Shown: positions 34,794 to 43,861 of the stretch, in pieces
Layout of the letters: each line of letters opens with the position of its first letter
How positions within the stretch are numbered: the stretch's first letter is position 1
Origin: Nocardioidaceae bacterium
GTDB taxonomy: Bacteria > Actinomycetota > Actinomycetes > Propionibacteriales > Nocardioidaceae
Length of the DNA: 64,000 nt
Assembly (NCBI GenBank): GCA_030447865.1
Contig: JAUJOD010000004.1
Location: 1 to 64,000, forward strand
Reading direction: 5' to 3'
Notes under the pieces: model-generated
Told to the model about the DNA's origin: nothing
What the model saw: only the letters and a program-made list of their open reading frames with translations
Databases searched by the model: none
Position numbers and translations under genes: made by a program

Positions 34794-35368
34794 CCGGGCG
34801 AGATCGTGTCTGTGCGCGCGGTCCCGTGGGACGCCAACCCGCCGCCGCCGAGCTTCTGCAACCCGGCGGTCAGCGGCGGGCTGATCATCGACTGCGGTAT
34901 CCACGAGTTCGACATGGCCGGGTGGCTCAGCTGCCCGCCGGAGGGCCAACACCACGTGTTCGCCGGACCGGCGGTGGACCCGGCCGTGGCGGCCGTCGGC
35001 GACGTGGACAACGTCGCCATCGTGCACACGGCGTCCGGCGGCGCCACCCTGACCATGGACCTTTCACTCAACTGCCGCTACGCCGACGACGTCCGCGTCG
35101 AGATCGTTGGTGCCCGCGGGGCGGCCTTTACTTCACACGATTCCGATGTGGAGCCTGTGCGTCCGGTTGGCCGACGGGTTGGTCCGGGAGGCGACCCAGC
35201 GGTCGGACGAGCCGGGACGCCTTCGCGTCGGGTGTGCGCAACGAACTCGCCGCGTTCGCCACGCGGCCGGCCGACCCCTTCGCTCCGGGCGCCGAGGCCA
35301 GCGCGGCCGCGCTGGAGCGGTGTCAGGAGGCGACCCGCGTTCTCCGGGCCAGTCCGGTGGCGCGGTGA
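34794..35368 (+). pseudogene. Gfo/Idh dehydrogenase, C-terminal remnant
   Basis: EIVSVRAVPWDANPPPPSFC, SGGLIIDCGIHEFDMAGWLS and MDLSLNCRYADDVRVEI track the intact enzyme at 15.7-16.7 kb (IIAVRAVQWDADPPPPGFYD and so on). The Rossmann domain and EKP motif are absent. A frameshift near 35130 leads to the last 50 codons (AFASGVRNELAAFATRPADP), ending in TGA at 35366-35368. Confidence 0.75.
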
Positions 35369-35397
35369 AAGGGGACGGCGCCGGGGAGGAAGCGCCG

Positions 35398-36003
35398 ATG
35401 AACGAGACGTCGGTCGCGGTGATCGGGCTCGGCCCTCGCGGGCTCGGCGTCGTGGAACGTCTGATCTCATTGGCCCGGTTCCGCGACGACGCCCTGCGCA
35501 TCGAGGTCGTCGACCCGAGTTGCTCGGGGCCGGAGAGAGCGTGGCCATCACCGGGTTCGGCCTGTCGGCGCTGGATGTCGTGAGCAGCTTGACCCTAGGC
35601 CGCGGCGGTCGATTCCGGCGCGACTGTTCCGGGGTACTGTACCTTTCCAGTGGTCGCGAGCCGACCATCCTGCTGGCCTCGCACTCCGGCGCACCCCAGT
35701 CCCCGCGGCTGGCCTGGTGCGAGGAGCCGGAACACTTGAGCGGGCTACCGGGCGGTTCGCGCGGAGTTTGACCCGCCGGTAGGCCAGCCGCATTCGTCGC
35801 CATCGACCGCGGGCCGCTCACGTCCGCGGAGTCGACGTCGATCAGCGGGCTTCATCCGCGGAGCCCCCACGGCGTCGACGAGCGGATGTGGGTGCTCGGT
35901 CCGCTCTGCGAAGGCACGACGTACTACAACCACGTCCTGCCCAAGCCGCACACGTACTCGCCGTGCGTTGCCGCCGGCGATCGGTGTGTTGTCGAGCTAC
36001 TCG
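35398..36003 (+). pseudogene. FAD/NAD(P)-binding protein, multiply deleted remnant
   Basis: Three islands of the 603-residue protein at 13.9 kb survive in order. They are TSVAVIGLGPRGLGVVERLI at the start, AITGFGLSALDVVSSLTLGR from the middle, and MWVLGPLCEGTTYYNHVLPK followed by PHTYSPCVAAGDRCVVEL from the C-terminus. Roughly two-thirds of the gene is missing at two internal deletions. Confidence 0.75.
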
Positions 36004-36033
36004 GACAGCGGGATCGAAAGAGGCTGGTGCGCG

Positions 36034-37079
36034 ATGTCCATCAGGGCGCTGTCCGGAGTTCGCCTCCGGCTCGAACAGACTGGGGCGCTCGACTGGCGCG
36101 ACATCCCGCTGGACGACCGGCCGAGGGATGAACTGGACTCAACTGCTACCTTCGCTCGATCGAGGCCATGCGGGGGTGTGGCTACACGCGCGACGAGGTT
36201 CTGTTCGAACTCGGGGGTGCGATCACCGACCGGATGCCGGCCGACGGCAGCCCCTGGCTGTCCCTGCGCGACTCGCGCGCACGCTGGGTGGTCAGGGACC
36301 CGGACGCCGATTTCTGGAGCGGGATCGAGAAGAGGCTGCGCGGCGGCGGATCGGCGCTGGTCTGGCCGGACCACCTCTACTGGCCGGGCAGCCGTTTCGA
36401 CGGTCGACGGCACGTCTATGACCACGCGGTCCTGCTCACCGAGATAGAGGGCGGCGACCGCCTCACACCTCTCGACATCGACGCCGACCGGCACAAGGCC
36501 TATGTGGACTCGATAGTGATCGATGAGCGGTCCCGTCGGGCGTTCACCCGGCTGCTCGACGTGCGGCCGGAAAGGCCGGTGCGACCGCCGACCGCGGATG
36601 ACGTCCAGGAGATGGTGGTGTCGTCGGTGCCGCCGCTGGTCCAGTGAGCCCCAGGGCGTACGCCACCTCGTGGAACGATGGCGGGTCGACCCGTACCCCC
36701 GTTTGGCGCATGCCGTCGAGTGGTGGATCTTCAGCGACCCTCAGCCGCAGTTGTGCCTCTTCGCGAACATCTGCCGGGCGTACGGCAAAGGCGACCTGGC
36801 GGACGAGGGCGAGGTCGCCGTCCGGAAGGCGAAGAAGACGGGCTGTTCCTCATCGCGTTGAACGAGTACAAGTCCGTGGCACCGTACGGCCAAGGCCCGG
36901 ACGACCTGGTGGCCCTCAGTGACCGTCTTCGCGACATTGCCTACGCCGGGCTGCAGTCGGCGCGACATGAGGTGCCGGCTGGTCGGGACCCCAACGGCGA
37001 GCGGCTGTGGCGGCGGCTGGACGGCCTGTGCCGCTGGCATCAGGGGCAGGGGATCGACGCCGGACTGCCTACGGTCTAG
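36034..37079 (+). pseudogene. BtrH-like acyltransferase, frameshifted copy
   Basis: Nearly full length but broken at three points. ALDWRDIPLDD copies ALGWRDIPLDG of the gene at 5.24 kb; the frame slips near 36125, where the expected Cys region (NCYLRSIEA) is readable only in another frame. MPADGSPWLSLRDSRA and DHAVLLTEI follow, a stop occurs at 36645-36647, and two more shifts precede ALNEYKSVAPYGQGPDDLVA and the TAG at 37077-37079. It keeps codon-level similarity throughout, so the decay is younger than the divergence of the two copies. Confidence 0.8.
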
Positions 37080-38221
37080 CGGTTGCGGGGACCGAACTCC
37101 CGGTACCTGGCCCCCAGCTCCTCGGCCTGGGCTGGCGCGTCGGCGAGGCTCATGGTCCGGCAGTCGTAGCCGAGCAGGCGCTTCATGACCGACATCTCGG
37201 CCTCGGTGAAGACCACGGTGCCATCGGGCTCGATGCGGTCGATGCCGTCGGCCCGCTGACCCTCCTCGTTGATCCTGACGGCGTCGGCCAACGACAGGGA
37301 CAGGTCAACGTCCACCGTGGCGCCGTCGCCGTCGACGCGCACGGGGTATCCGCCCGGCTGGCCGGCCGGCCCAGGAGCGTGCATGACCTCACCGCTGTCG
37401 GTCGCCATCGCGGCGAGCACGCGAAACGCGGACGACGCTGTCAGCAGTTGGCCCTCTACGCCTCCCAGCCGTCGCAGGCGTGTGGCCAGAAGGGCGAAGA
37501 CCTCGGCGTCCGCGTCGAGATCGTTGACCCGCTCGCCGTGTATCCGAACGGTCAGGTGGTAGGGCGCACCCGCCGCGTGCCCGAAACGCGGGACGCTGTG
37601 ACTGACATAGTGCTGGGCCACCAGGCGCACGCTCACCTCGTCGAGGCGGGCGTGGTGGAGCTGCGCGAAGCCGGCCGTCAGAGCGGGGATCATGTTGGCC
37701 ACGTTGCCGATCCCCACGGTAGGCGCGAGTCCCACTCGGGCCAGCACGGGGTTCACCGCGTCCGGGAAGGCGGCATTGACGACGCGGGGGGTGAGGCCCG
37801 AGCGGTCCACCGCGCGCATGAGGTCGTGCACGAGCGTCAGATGCATCGGGAGCCAGGGGCCGAGCTGCGCGGTGTCCAACTCCTCGAACATGGGCTTGGG
37901 CAGCTCGGTGATGACCCGCCACGACTGGAGCGAGGCGCCCATAAACACGATGTCCGGACGCACGGCCGCGAGCGTCTCCGCCGTCGCGTCGATGTCGCGC
38001 AGATCGACGGCACACGCGTTGACGTCGCCCCACAGCCCGAGGTTGCCCGCCGTGTACCGCGCAAGGTTGGCCCGCAGCCGCAACGCCTCTACGTCGCGGC
38101 CGGCCAGCACGACGCGATTCGTGGCCGCATTGGCCATGAGCATGGTGAGCAGACGGCCGGACAGATCGCCCACGCCGACGAGCATGATGAGCGGACGATC
38201 CGTGAGTTCCTGCGGGGCCAT
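37076..38221 (-). CDS. NAD(P)-binding Rossmann protein of unknown function
   Basis: A 381-residue protein with an N-terminal dinucleotide fold, LIMLVGVGDLSGRLLTMLMA, and VVLAGRDVEALRLRANLARY, in the style of saccharopine-dehydrogenase-like or malate/lactate-dehydrogenase-like oxidoreductases. VNAAFPDAVNPVLARVGLAP follows, and TVGIGNVANMIPALTAGFAQ is well formed. GGAGG lies 10 bases before ATG 38221. It is the last gene of a four-gene minus-strand operon behind transaldolase and its stop overlaps the convergent BtrH pseudogene stop. Substrate unknown; a sugar or cyclitol intermediate would suit the transaldolase neighbour. Confidence 0.55.
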   Translation of the reverse strand: MAPQELTDRPLIMLVGVGDLSGRLLTMLMANAATNRVVLAGRDVEALRLRANLARYTAGNLGLWGDVNACAVDLRDIDATAETLAAVRPDIVFMGASLQSWRVITELPKPMFEELDTAQLGPWLPMHLTLVHDLMRAVDRSGLTPRVVNAAFPDAVNPVLARVGLAPTVGIGNVANMIPALTAGFAQLHHARLDEVSVRLVAQHYVSHSVPRFGHAAGAPYHLTVRIHGERVNDLDADAEVFALLATRLRRLGGVEGQLLTASSAFRVLAAMATDSGEVMHAPGPAGQPGGYPVRVDGDGATVDVDLSLSLADAVRINEEGQRADGIDRIEPDGTVVFTEAEMSVMKRLLGYDCRTMSLADAPAQAEELGARYREFGPRNR

Positions 38222-38241
38222 GGTGAGCGACCTCCTCCCCA

Positions 38242-39516
38242 TTATCGATTGGCCTCGACGAGACCTGTCGCCGCAGGCGTGAGCCAACCGTTGTTTCGCG
38301 CCGACTCGACCTGTTGAGCCGCGAAGTCGACCAGACGTCGGGTGTTGCGCGACAACTCGGCAAACGTGGCGACGAACGCGCCGTACGAGCCGAACTGCTC
38401 CGGGCGAAGGCCATCCGGCTCGATCGCCTGGTTGAACGCCGGCAGTCGGCTGAGTCGCCGCAGCACCGGCTGCGGCACCTCGCGGTCGATGGCCGCCGGA
38501 TCGAAGTCCCGCAACTCGCCCCCGCGTCGCATCAGGTCCGCCACGAAGCGTGGCTTGCAGGTGTAGACGAATCGTCCGCCGGCCGTCTGCTCCAGGTGCA
38601 TGCTCAACGTGGTGGCACCCCGGTCCCGATTGTCAATCGACAGGCTCGAGACGAGAACCTTGACCGGCGATCGTTCCACGACGGCAAGCTGGTGTATGCG
38701 CTTGAGCACGGCGACCTCACCCCAGCGCAGGTCCGTATGACTGAGGTCCATGCACCGACTGCTCGCCTCCTCGCCGAGGTCGCCGTCGGAGCCGAGCCGA
38801 CCGATCATGTACGTGCTGACCGCCCGCCAGCGGGTCAGGTCGACCCGATGGCGTCGGGCCTGATCCAGGCCCTGCTCCACGGCTCGCGCGCACGCGAGAA
38901 ACTGCGCGACCGTGTAGTTCAGCGTGCCGTTCACCGAGATTCCCCGCGCGACGAGTTGGCGGACCACCTCGAAGCCCTGCAGCGTACCGGGAACCTTGAC
39001 CATGAGGTTGGGACTAAGGCGGGCGAGGCGCAAGCCCTGGTCCAGCATGCGGGCAGCGTCGAACGCGTGCCGCGGGTCGACCTGGCCGCACACCCAGCCG
39101 TACCGGCCGTGCGTCAGCTCCCACATCGGAATCATCGCCGCCGCGGCGCGTCGGACCGCCTCCTCGTAGAGGACCCTGAACGCCGCCTCGGCGTCGCCGT
39201 CCCAGCCCCGCGCCGACGCGAGGTGGCCACGGAGGAGCTCGCTCCACGGATGCGGGACCTGCAGGACGCTGCGAGCGATCAGCGACGGGTTGGTGGTCGC
39301 CCCGCGCACCAGTGACCTCAACGGGTCATCCAGACTGAGAAACCGGTCGAGTTGGCCTTGCCACCGCCGTCGCGTCGCAGGGTCGGGCGCGTCCTGGCAG
39401 AGCCGCTGCCGCCACGAGGCGAAGTCCAGCGGCGACGAGTCCCACCAGATCTCCACGTCGGTTCCCGCCCGCTGCAGCTTTTCCAGAACGCTGGGAGTCG
39501 AGTCGGCGTTGGCCAT
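38242..39516 (-). CDS. Transaldolase-family enzyme
   Basis: A protein of about 424 residues with the transaldolase barrel. SLVRGATTNPSLIARSVLQV carries the early Asn-Pro-Ser motif, SPNLMVKVPGTLQGFEVVRQ the Schiff-base Lys, and GISVNGTLNYTVAQFLACAR the following strand. It is longer than the housekeeping 320-residue type. It moves a dihydroxyacetone unit between sugar phosphates; LmbR does this for the lincomycin octose. Here it may build an unusual sugar or feed erythrose 4-phosphate to the DAHP synthase. ATG 39516 is chosen; ATG 39564 would overlap the LLM stop by 17 bases. Confidence 0.82.
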   Translation of the reverse strand: MANADSTPSVLEKLQRAGTDVEIWWDSSPLDFASWRQRLCQDAPDPATRRRWQGQLDRFLSLDDPLRSLVRGATTNPSLIARSVLQVPHPWSELLRGHLASARGWDGDAEAAFRVLYEEAVRRAAAAMIPMWELTHGRYGWVCGQVDPRHAFDAARMLDQGLRLARLSPNLMVKVPGTLQGFEVVRQLVARGISVNGTLNYTVAQFLACARAVEQGLDQARRHRVDLTRWRAVSTYMIGRLGSDGDLGEEASSRCMDLSHTDLRWGEVAVLKRIHQLAVVERSPVKVLVSSLSIDNRDRGATTLSMHLEQTAGGRFVYTCKPRFVADLMRRGGELRDFDPAAIDREVPQPVLRRLSRLPAFNQAIEPDGLRPEQFGSYGAFVATFAELSRNTRRLVDFAAQQVESARNNGWLTPAATGLVEANR

Positions 39517-39547
39517 CGTCGGTTTCGTTGTCCACACACCCCTTCGG

Positions 39548-40456
39548 CTACCCGGCTTCACCATGCGAACGGAGCTCGGGCAGTACCTTGGCGGCGATGT
39601 CCTCCAGCACTGCCGGGTCGCCCGCGTAGACGCCCTCCGCGCGTGGCCACTGAATGATCAGTTCGGAGACGCCGATCGCCACGTAGCGCTCCGCGTGGGC
39701 GGCGAACGCGTCGGCCGACCGCAGCAGCTCGCCCGTGAGATCCGTCGACACGACAATCCGATCCATAGTGGACAGATCGCGGCCAACGCGCTCCGCGGCC
39801 CGGGCCAGGCCATCGAGCTGCGCCCGCACCACCGACCGGAACTCCTCTTGGGTCCACGCCCGGGACACGTCGAGCGGTCCACAGGTGACCCAGGCGTCGC
39901 CAAACCGCGCGGCGATCTCCTGAGCGCGCCGGCCTGCGGCGGCGATCGCCAGCGGCACGCGCGGTCGTTGCACGCAGCCGGGCTGCAACCGGGTCTGTGA
40001 GGCCGAATAGAACCGCCCGCGATGGTCCACCAGGGGCTCGCGTAGCAGCTCGTCGACTAGCTCCACGAACTCCTGGAAGCGCGCTGAACGCTCCGTTGGG
40101 CCCAGGCGGGTGGTGTCCACGGCGTACGCGTCCCCGGCCCCGGTGGAACCGGCGCCGACCCCGAGGGTGAACCTACCGCGCGAGAGGTCATCGATGGCGA
40201 TGACATCCTTGGCCACGAGCACCGGGTGCCGGAAGTTCGGGGAGGTCACCAACGTCCCCAGCCGGATCCGTTCGGTCGCCGTCGCCGCTGCGGCCAGGAA
40301 CGGGAACGTCGAGTACCACGGCCCGTCGCTGAGGCTGCGCCACCACAGATGGTCTTGGATCCACCCGGAGTCAAATCCGAGTTCCTCGACGGTCTGCCAC
40401 CGTCGGCGGGCGACCGACCATGGCGAATCGGACATCATCATGACGCCGACGCGCAT
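39548..40456 (-). CDS. LLM-family oxidoreductase
   Basis: A 302-residue luciferase-like protein. MRVGVMMMSDSPWSVARRRW, TVEELGFDSGWIQDHLWWRS, IRLGTLVTSPNFRHPVLVAK and IDDLSRGRFTLGVGAGSTGA are family signatures. It starts 13 bases after the dioxygenase stop and overlaps or abuts the transaldolase, hence operonic. It could be an FMNH2 monooxygenase supplied by the flavin reductase at 54.9 kb (as BtrO with BtrV) or an F420 enzyme. The start ATG 40456 corresponds to the N-termini of its paralogues. Confidence 0.75.
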   Translation of the reverse strand: MRVGVMMMSDSPWSVARRRWQTVEELGFDSGWIQDHLWWRSLSDGPWYSTFPFLAAAATATERIRLGTLVTSPNFRHPVLVAKDVIAIDDLSRGRFTLGVGAGSTGAGDAYAVDTTRLGPTERSARFQEFVELVDELLREPLVDHRGRFYSASQTRLQPGCVQRPRVPLAIAAAGRRAQEIAARFGDAWVTCGPLDVSRAWTQEEFRSVVRAQLDGLARAAERVGRDLSTMDRIVVSTDLTGELLRSADAFAAHAERYVAIGVSELIIQWPRAEGVYAGDPAVLEDIAAKVLPELRSHGEAG

Positions 40457-40469
40457 CGGTCCGCCCCTG

Positions 40470-41441
40470 TTAAGCGACGACGCGGGCGGTCGCCGAGTCC
40501 CGGCGGTCACGCGATTTCGCGATGTCGCGGGTGATGTTGACGCGCTTCAACCAGCGATCAGCGCCGTTGTACGAGGCGTTGAACCCGCGCCGACCGTGGA
40601 CCATCCGATGGTTGTTGATGACGAGAAGGTCGCCCGGTTCCAGGACCACGTTCTCGATGCGCTTCTCCAGCGAGGTCGAGATCGCCTCGAAGGCTATCCG
40701 CGCATCCTTGTCCTCGGGCATGTCCATGACGTACGGGTCGATGCGTACGTAGGGATCGTTGCGGTCGCCGAACAGAATCGAGATGATCTCGGTGCCCCGC
40801 CGGAGATCCCCGTTGATGAACGGCGGCGGTGTGTGGATCGGGAAGGAGCGTTCGAAGAGTGTCTCGATCACGGACGGCGTGAGATCCTCCAGGCACGGTT
40901 CGGAGACCATTGTGGCCACACCGTCGGGGTTCCGCAGGCAGGCCAGGACGAGGTAGTCCGCCCGCAGCGGGTGAAAGGCCGCCTCAGTGTGCAGGGTGAG
41001 TAATTCCCTGCTCCCGATGCCCATCTGCTCGTGCTCGTGCTCCTTGACCGGGACCAGGTCGTGCACGAGCCGCCCCTCCTGCTCGAGCCGCCATCCGAAC
41101 GGCTCGCCCAGAAGCCCGGCGTACAGCAGCACGAGCAGCTCCTCGGGAAACTCGGGCCCGGGCAGGGCCCGGCCGCGCCAATGCGCCGGCGTCTGGCCGA
41201 TCCGGGTCTGATCCACGCGGTGTCCCCGGATGACGCAATAGCCCAGCGAGTCGTCGAACGCGAAGCTTCGCACGAAGGCGCGCTGCTCCGCCGGGATCTC
41301 CGCTGCGAGCATCGGCAGGTCCCGCAGCAGGTGGGGGTCTTGATGGGACTCGTATGTTTCGGCCAGTCGCAGGGTCAGCGCCTCCAGCTGATCCACCAAC
41401 TCCGGGTCGACCACAGACAGACGCGCGGGTGAAACAGTCAT
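40470..41441 (-). CDS. Fe(II)/2-oxoglutarate oxygenase (VioC/AsnO/clavaminate-synthase-like)
   Basis: A 323-residue TauD-superfamily enzyme. The facial triad begins at LLTLHTEAAFHP (His-x-Glu) and is completed by His in LLVINNHRMVHGRRGFNA; the downstream Arg of DRWLKRVNITRD can bind oxoglutarate. HxE rather than HxD, together with NNHRMVHGR, is characteristic of the group that beta-hydroxylates free Arg or Asn, such as VioC and AsnO. A guanidino amino acid substrate would suit the nearby arginine amidinotransferase. ATG 41441 lies at the expected transcription start of its box, so a leaderless message is likely. Confidence 0.8.
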   Translation of the reverse strand: MTVSPARLSVVDPELVDQLEALTLRLAETYESHQDPHLLRDLPMLAAEIPAEQRAFVRSFAFDDSLGYCVIRGHRVDQTRIGQTPAHWRGRALPGPEFPEELLVLLYAGLLGEPFGWRLEQEGRLVHDLVPVKEHEHEQMGIGSRELLTLHTEAAFHPLRADYLVLACLRNPDGVATMVSEPCLEDLTPSVIETLFERSFPIHTPPPFINGDLRRGTEIISILFGDRNDPYVRIDPYVMDMPEDKDARIAFEAISTSLEKRIENVVLEPGDLLVINNHRMVHGRRGFNASYNGADRWLKRVNITRDIAKSRDRRDSATARVVA

Positions 41442-41448
41442 GGCGTCG

Positions 41449-41490
41449 AATCTAGGCGCGCGAGATACACGCCGCCTACGATTCGGCTAC
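41449..41490 (-). promoter_or_regulatory. Triple-repeat SARP-type box for the dioxygenase operon
   Basis: Minus strand: GTA (41490-41488), GTA (41479-41477) and GTA (41468-41466), each 11 bases apart, then N11 and TAGATT (41454-41449), the best -10 of the set. The outermost triplet overlaps the stop codon region of the upstream LanB-like gene. Confidence 0.65.
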
Positions 41491-43790
41491 GGGGCCGTAT
41501 CGGTGACCTGAAGACGGAACTCTGCGAAATGGCGGTTGTCGTCAGCGTCGCCGAGCCAGGCCTGACCGATGTCGGGAATCATCTCCGTGATGCTGACCGT
41601 GACGGCCCTACCGGCCGGCCGGCCTTCCCGGACGGCCCGTCCGAGGGCGGAGATCGATAGCGGGTTGGTGAAGTCCACGAACACCGGCTTGCGACGCGTG
41701 GAGAGCCGCACGAAGCACCGCTCCGGCAGCCCGAGCCGGCCCACCAGTTGGCGGGCGGCCCGGTAGCCCTGGAGCAGGTCGATCTGATGCGCGGCGTCGA
41801 GCAGGTCGATCTCGTCCGGCCCGGGTCGCCAGGTCTCGCGCCACACCACGAGCCCATCGATGGCGATCCGTGGCGTGTGCCGGCCGCGCAGCGCGTCGCG
41901 CAGCGCATTGGCCGCGCACATCGACAGCAGTCCGCCGAAGATCTCCAGGAGCGGGATGGCAGAGCCGTCCGGCAGCCGGCCGACCAGATGCGTCCCGGAC
42001 TCGATGGAGACGGCCGCCGTGGGTATCACCCGGTCCGTGGCGACCCCGGCAGCCGGGGCGAAGCCGATGTAGCGGTCGGACGGCGTCTCGTCCAGCTGCA
42101 TCACGCGGCCGGCCACGCGCGACCACGTCTGCGGTATCAGCGGAATGATGCGCGCTCGCCCGTAGTCGGCCGTGGCCAGGTCGAAGGGGCGCAGCGGGTC
42201 TGGGAGAGGCCAGGTGAAGAACCGCCGGCAGCAGGTCGCGTGGGCGATGTGCAGCTCGCCCAGGACGGCGGCGATGGGCTGCGACGCCAGCTCGTCGGCG
42301 GAGGACGCGCAGACGAGGATGTCGGGACTGTGCACCCGGGCCATGGACCACCCCGGGGCGGCGGCGAACAGTTGCCGCGCGGGCTCGCCGATCCGGTCGG
42401 AGCGAAACGTCAGGTGGTGCGCGTCGTCGTCGAGGCAAAGCAGCGAGCGCCACCGTCGTTCGAACTCGTCGAGGACTCCCGTGTACAGGTCGGAGCCGTC
42501 CTTCGCCAGGAGGAGATCGGCGGCGCGGTTCCAGACGGTCGACAGCGTGACCGGGCCGCTCGTCGCCGCCTCCGCCGCGACGAGACGGGCGAGCACCGCC
42601 TCGAACCGGCGCGCCAATTCGGCCGTCGCCCACCGGGCCGCCTCCAGGCAGATGAGCAACGCCGGTGTGATGGTGCGTACGAGATCGCCACCGACGGTGA
42701 TGTCCACTCCGCGGATGGTGTCCTCGTAGCAGATCCCGATTCCCGGATAGGTCCAGCCGCGGCGGCGGGGTGGGCGGTCGACCAGGCTGGTGAACGTGCG
42801 GTCGATGTCATCGAGCGCGTCGGAGAGCGGGCCTGGGTCCCCGGCTGCCCTAGCCACCGCGTCGCGGGCCGACCGGAGCCGCTCCAGACCACCCTCCACC
42901 CGCTGGCGCACCGTGGGATCCTCGATGGCGGTGATCCGGTCGGCGAGGACTTCCTCGGTGTGCGGGGCGACCGGCAGGTTGGCGTTCCAGTCCAGCAGTC
43001 GCCGTTCCACCAGGGATTCCAACAGGCGGTACGCCGCCTCCTCGTCCGGCCCGACCACACCGGTCGAGACGAGCTCCGAGGCCACCCGCGCGGCCGGCCG
43101 GCGCCCGTCGCTGAGGCGGATCGCGGCGGCCTCGGGTCCGGTCAGCGTGACCGGCGGGTGTCCGGGGCGGAGCAGCCGCGAGGCGGCCACGAACCTGTGC
43201 GGTCCCGGGCTTGGCGGCAACCACCGCCGCACCTCGGGATCGGCCGCCAGCGCAGCACCGTACGCGGCGAGGGCCCACGGTTCGAGGAACACCTGTCGCC
43301 GCGACAACACCTGTGGTCCGACGGTCACCGCGGTCGCCGGCCGCTCGGGGTCGACGGTGATCCACGCGGTCGGGCCGAAGAAGCCAATCGATTCGTTGGC
43401 CGTGCAGTACCTCTGCCACCGGGCCAGGAGCCGCTCGGCCCGCTCCCGGCGGTCACCGGTCAACGGTCCGGCCGGCATCGTGGCCAGGTCGTCCAGCGCG
43501 TCGAGTTCGTCCGACCGCTCCCAGATCAACGCCTCCCGCAGCCGGTCGTCGCGAGCGATTCGGCCGAGCTCGACGGCGAGGCGGTCCATGGTGCGCCGGA
43601 AAAGCGCCGTGAGGGCAGCCGGATCGCTAGCGCCGGCGAGGTACTCGTCGACGCCGGTAGCCAGGTCCGGCGCCGAGAGCCGGGCCAGACCGCTGACGGG
43701 GAACCCGGTCGAGAGCAAAAGGGCGTCCCGCCACATCCACCACGCCGAGCGGTCCAGCCGGAAGCGGTGGCGAGCGGGCATCGTGACCAT
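41487..43790 (-). CDS. LanB-like protein (lantibiotic dehydratase/PEARL N-domain)
   Basis: A 767-residue protein resembling the tRNA-dependent glutamylation domain of LanB dehydratases and peptide aminoacyl-tRNA ligases. WRDALLLSTGFPVSGLARLS near the start, YCTANESIGFFGPTAWITVD (the usual SxRxTPFGLF region) and RRKPVFVDFTNPLSISALGR near the end match the general layout. No LanC, elimination domain or precursor-peptide gene was found nearby, which favours a PEARL-like or small-molecule amide-forming role using aminoacyl-tRNA. GGGGAGGG is just upstream of ATG 43790. It is monocistronic under its own box. Confidence 0.65.
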   Translation of the reverse strand: MVTMPARHRFRLDRSAWWMWRDALLLSTGFPVSGLARLSAPDLATGVDEYLAGASDPAALTALFRRTMDRLAVELGRIARDDRLREALIWERSDELDALDDLATMPAGPLTGDRRERAERLLARWQRYCTANESIGFFGPTAWITVDPERPATAVTVGPQVLSRRQVFLEPWALAAYGAALAADPEVRRWLPPSPGPHRFVAASRLLRPGHPPVTLTGPEAAAIRLSDGRRPAARVASELVSTGVVGPDEEAAYRLLESLVERRLLDWNANLPVAPHTEEVLADRITAIEDPTVRQRVEGGLERLRSARDAVARAAGDPGPLSDALDDIDRTFTSLVDRPPRRRGWTYPGIGICYEDTIRGVDITVGGDLVRTITPALLICLEAARWATAELARRFEAVLARLVAAEAATSGPVTLSTVWNRAADLLLAKDGSDLYTGVLDEFERRWRSLLCLDDDAHHLTFRSDRIGEPARQLFAAAPGWSMARVHSPDILVCASSADELASQPIAAVLGELHIAHATCCRRFFTWPLPDPLRPFDLATADYGRARIIPLIPQTWSRVAGRVMQLDETPSDRYIGFAPAAGVATDRVIPTAAVSIESGTHLVGRLPDGSAIPLLEIFGGLLSMCAANALRDALRGRHTPRIAIDGLVVWRETWRPGPDEIDLLDAAHQIDLLQGYRAARQLVGRLGLPERCFVRLSTRRKPVFVDFTNPLSISALGRAVREGRPAGRAVTVSITEMIPDIGQAWLGDADDNRHFAEFRLQVTDTAP

Positions 43791-43830
43791 GACCCTCCCC
43801 GACTTGTGCGTCGGGGCCGATCATGCGGCT

Positions 43831-43861
43831 CGGGTCTACGGCACCGATACAGGCCGCCTAC
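43831..43861 (-). promoter_or_regulatory. SARP-type box for the LanB-like gene
   Basis: Minus strand: GTA (43861-43859), N8, GTA (43850-43848). At the standard spacing the hexamer is GACCCG, a poor -10; TAGACC two bases closer is better. It overlaps the stop of the upstream ATP-grasp gene. Confidence 0.5.

Noticed and set aside
34428-35771. A long plus-strand frame of 447 codons spanning the end of the DAHP synthase gene and the pseudogene block.
   Set aside because: It only contains the DegT, Gfo/Idh and FAD-protein remnants linked by chance; no single family covers it and its start lies inside the DAHP synthase gene.
36644-37079. Two further open frames with good family signals downstream of the stop at 36645, which could be annotated as separate small genes.
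   Set aside because: They are the C-terminal parts of the frameshifted BtrH-like pseudogene and align in order with the intact gene at 5244.
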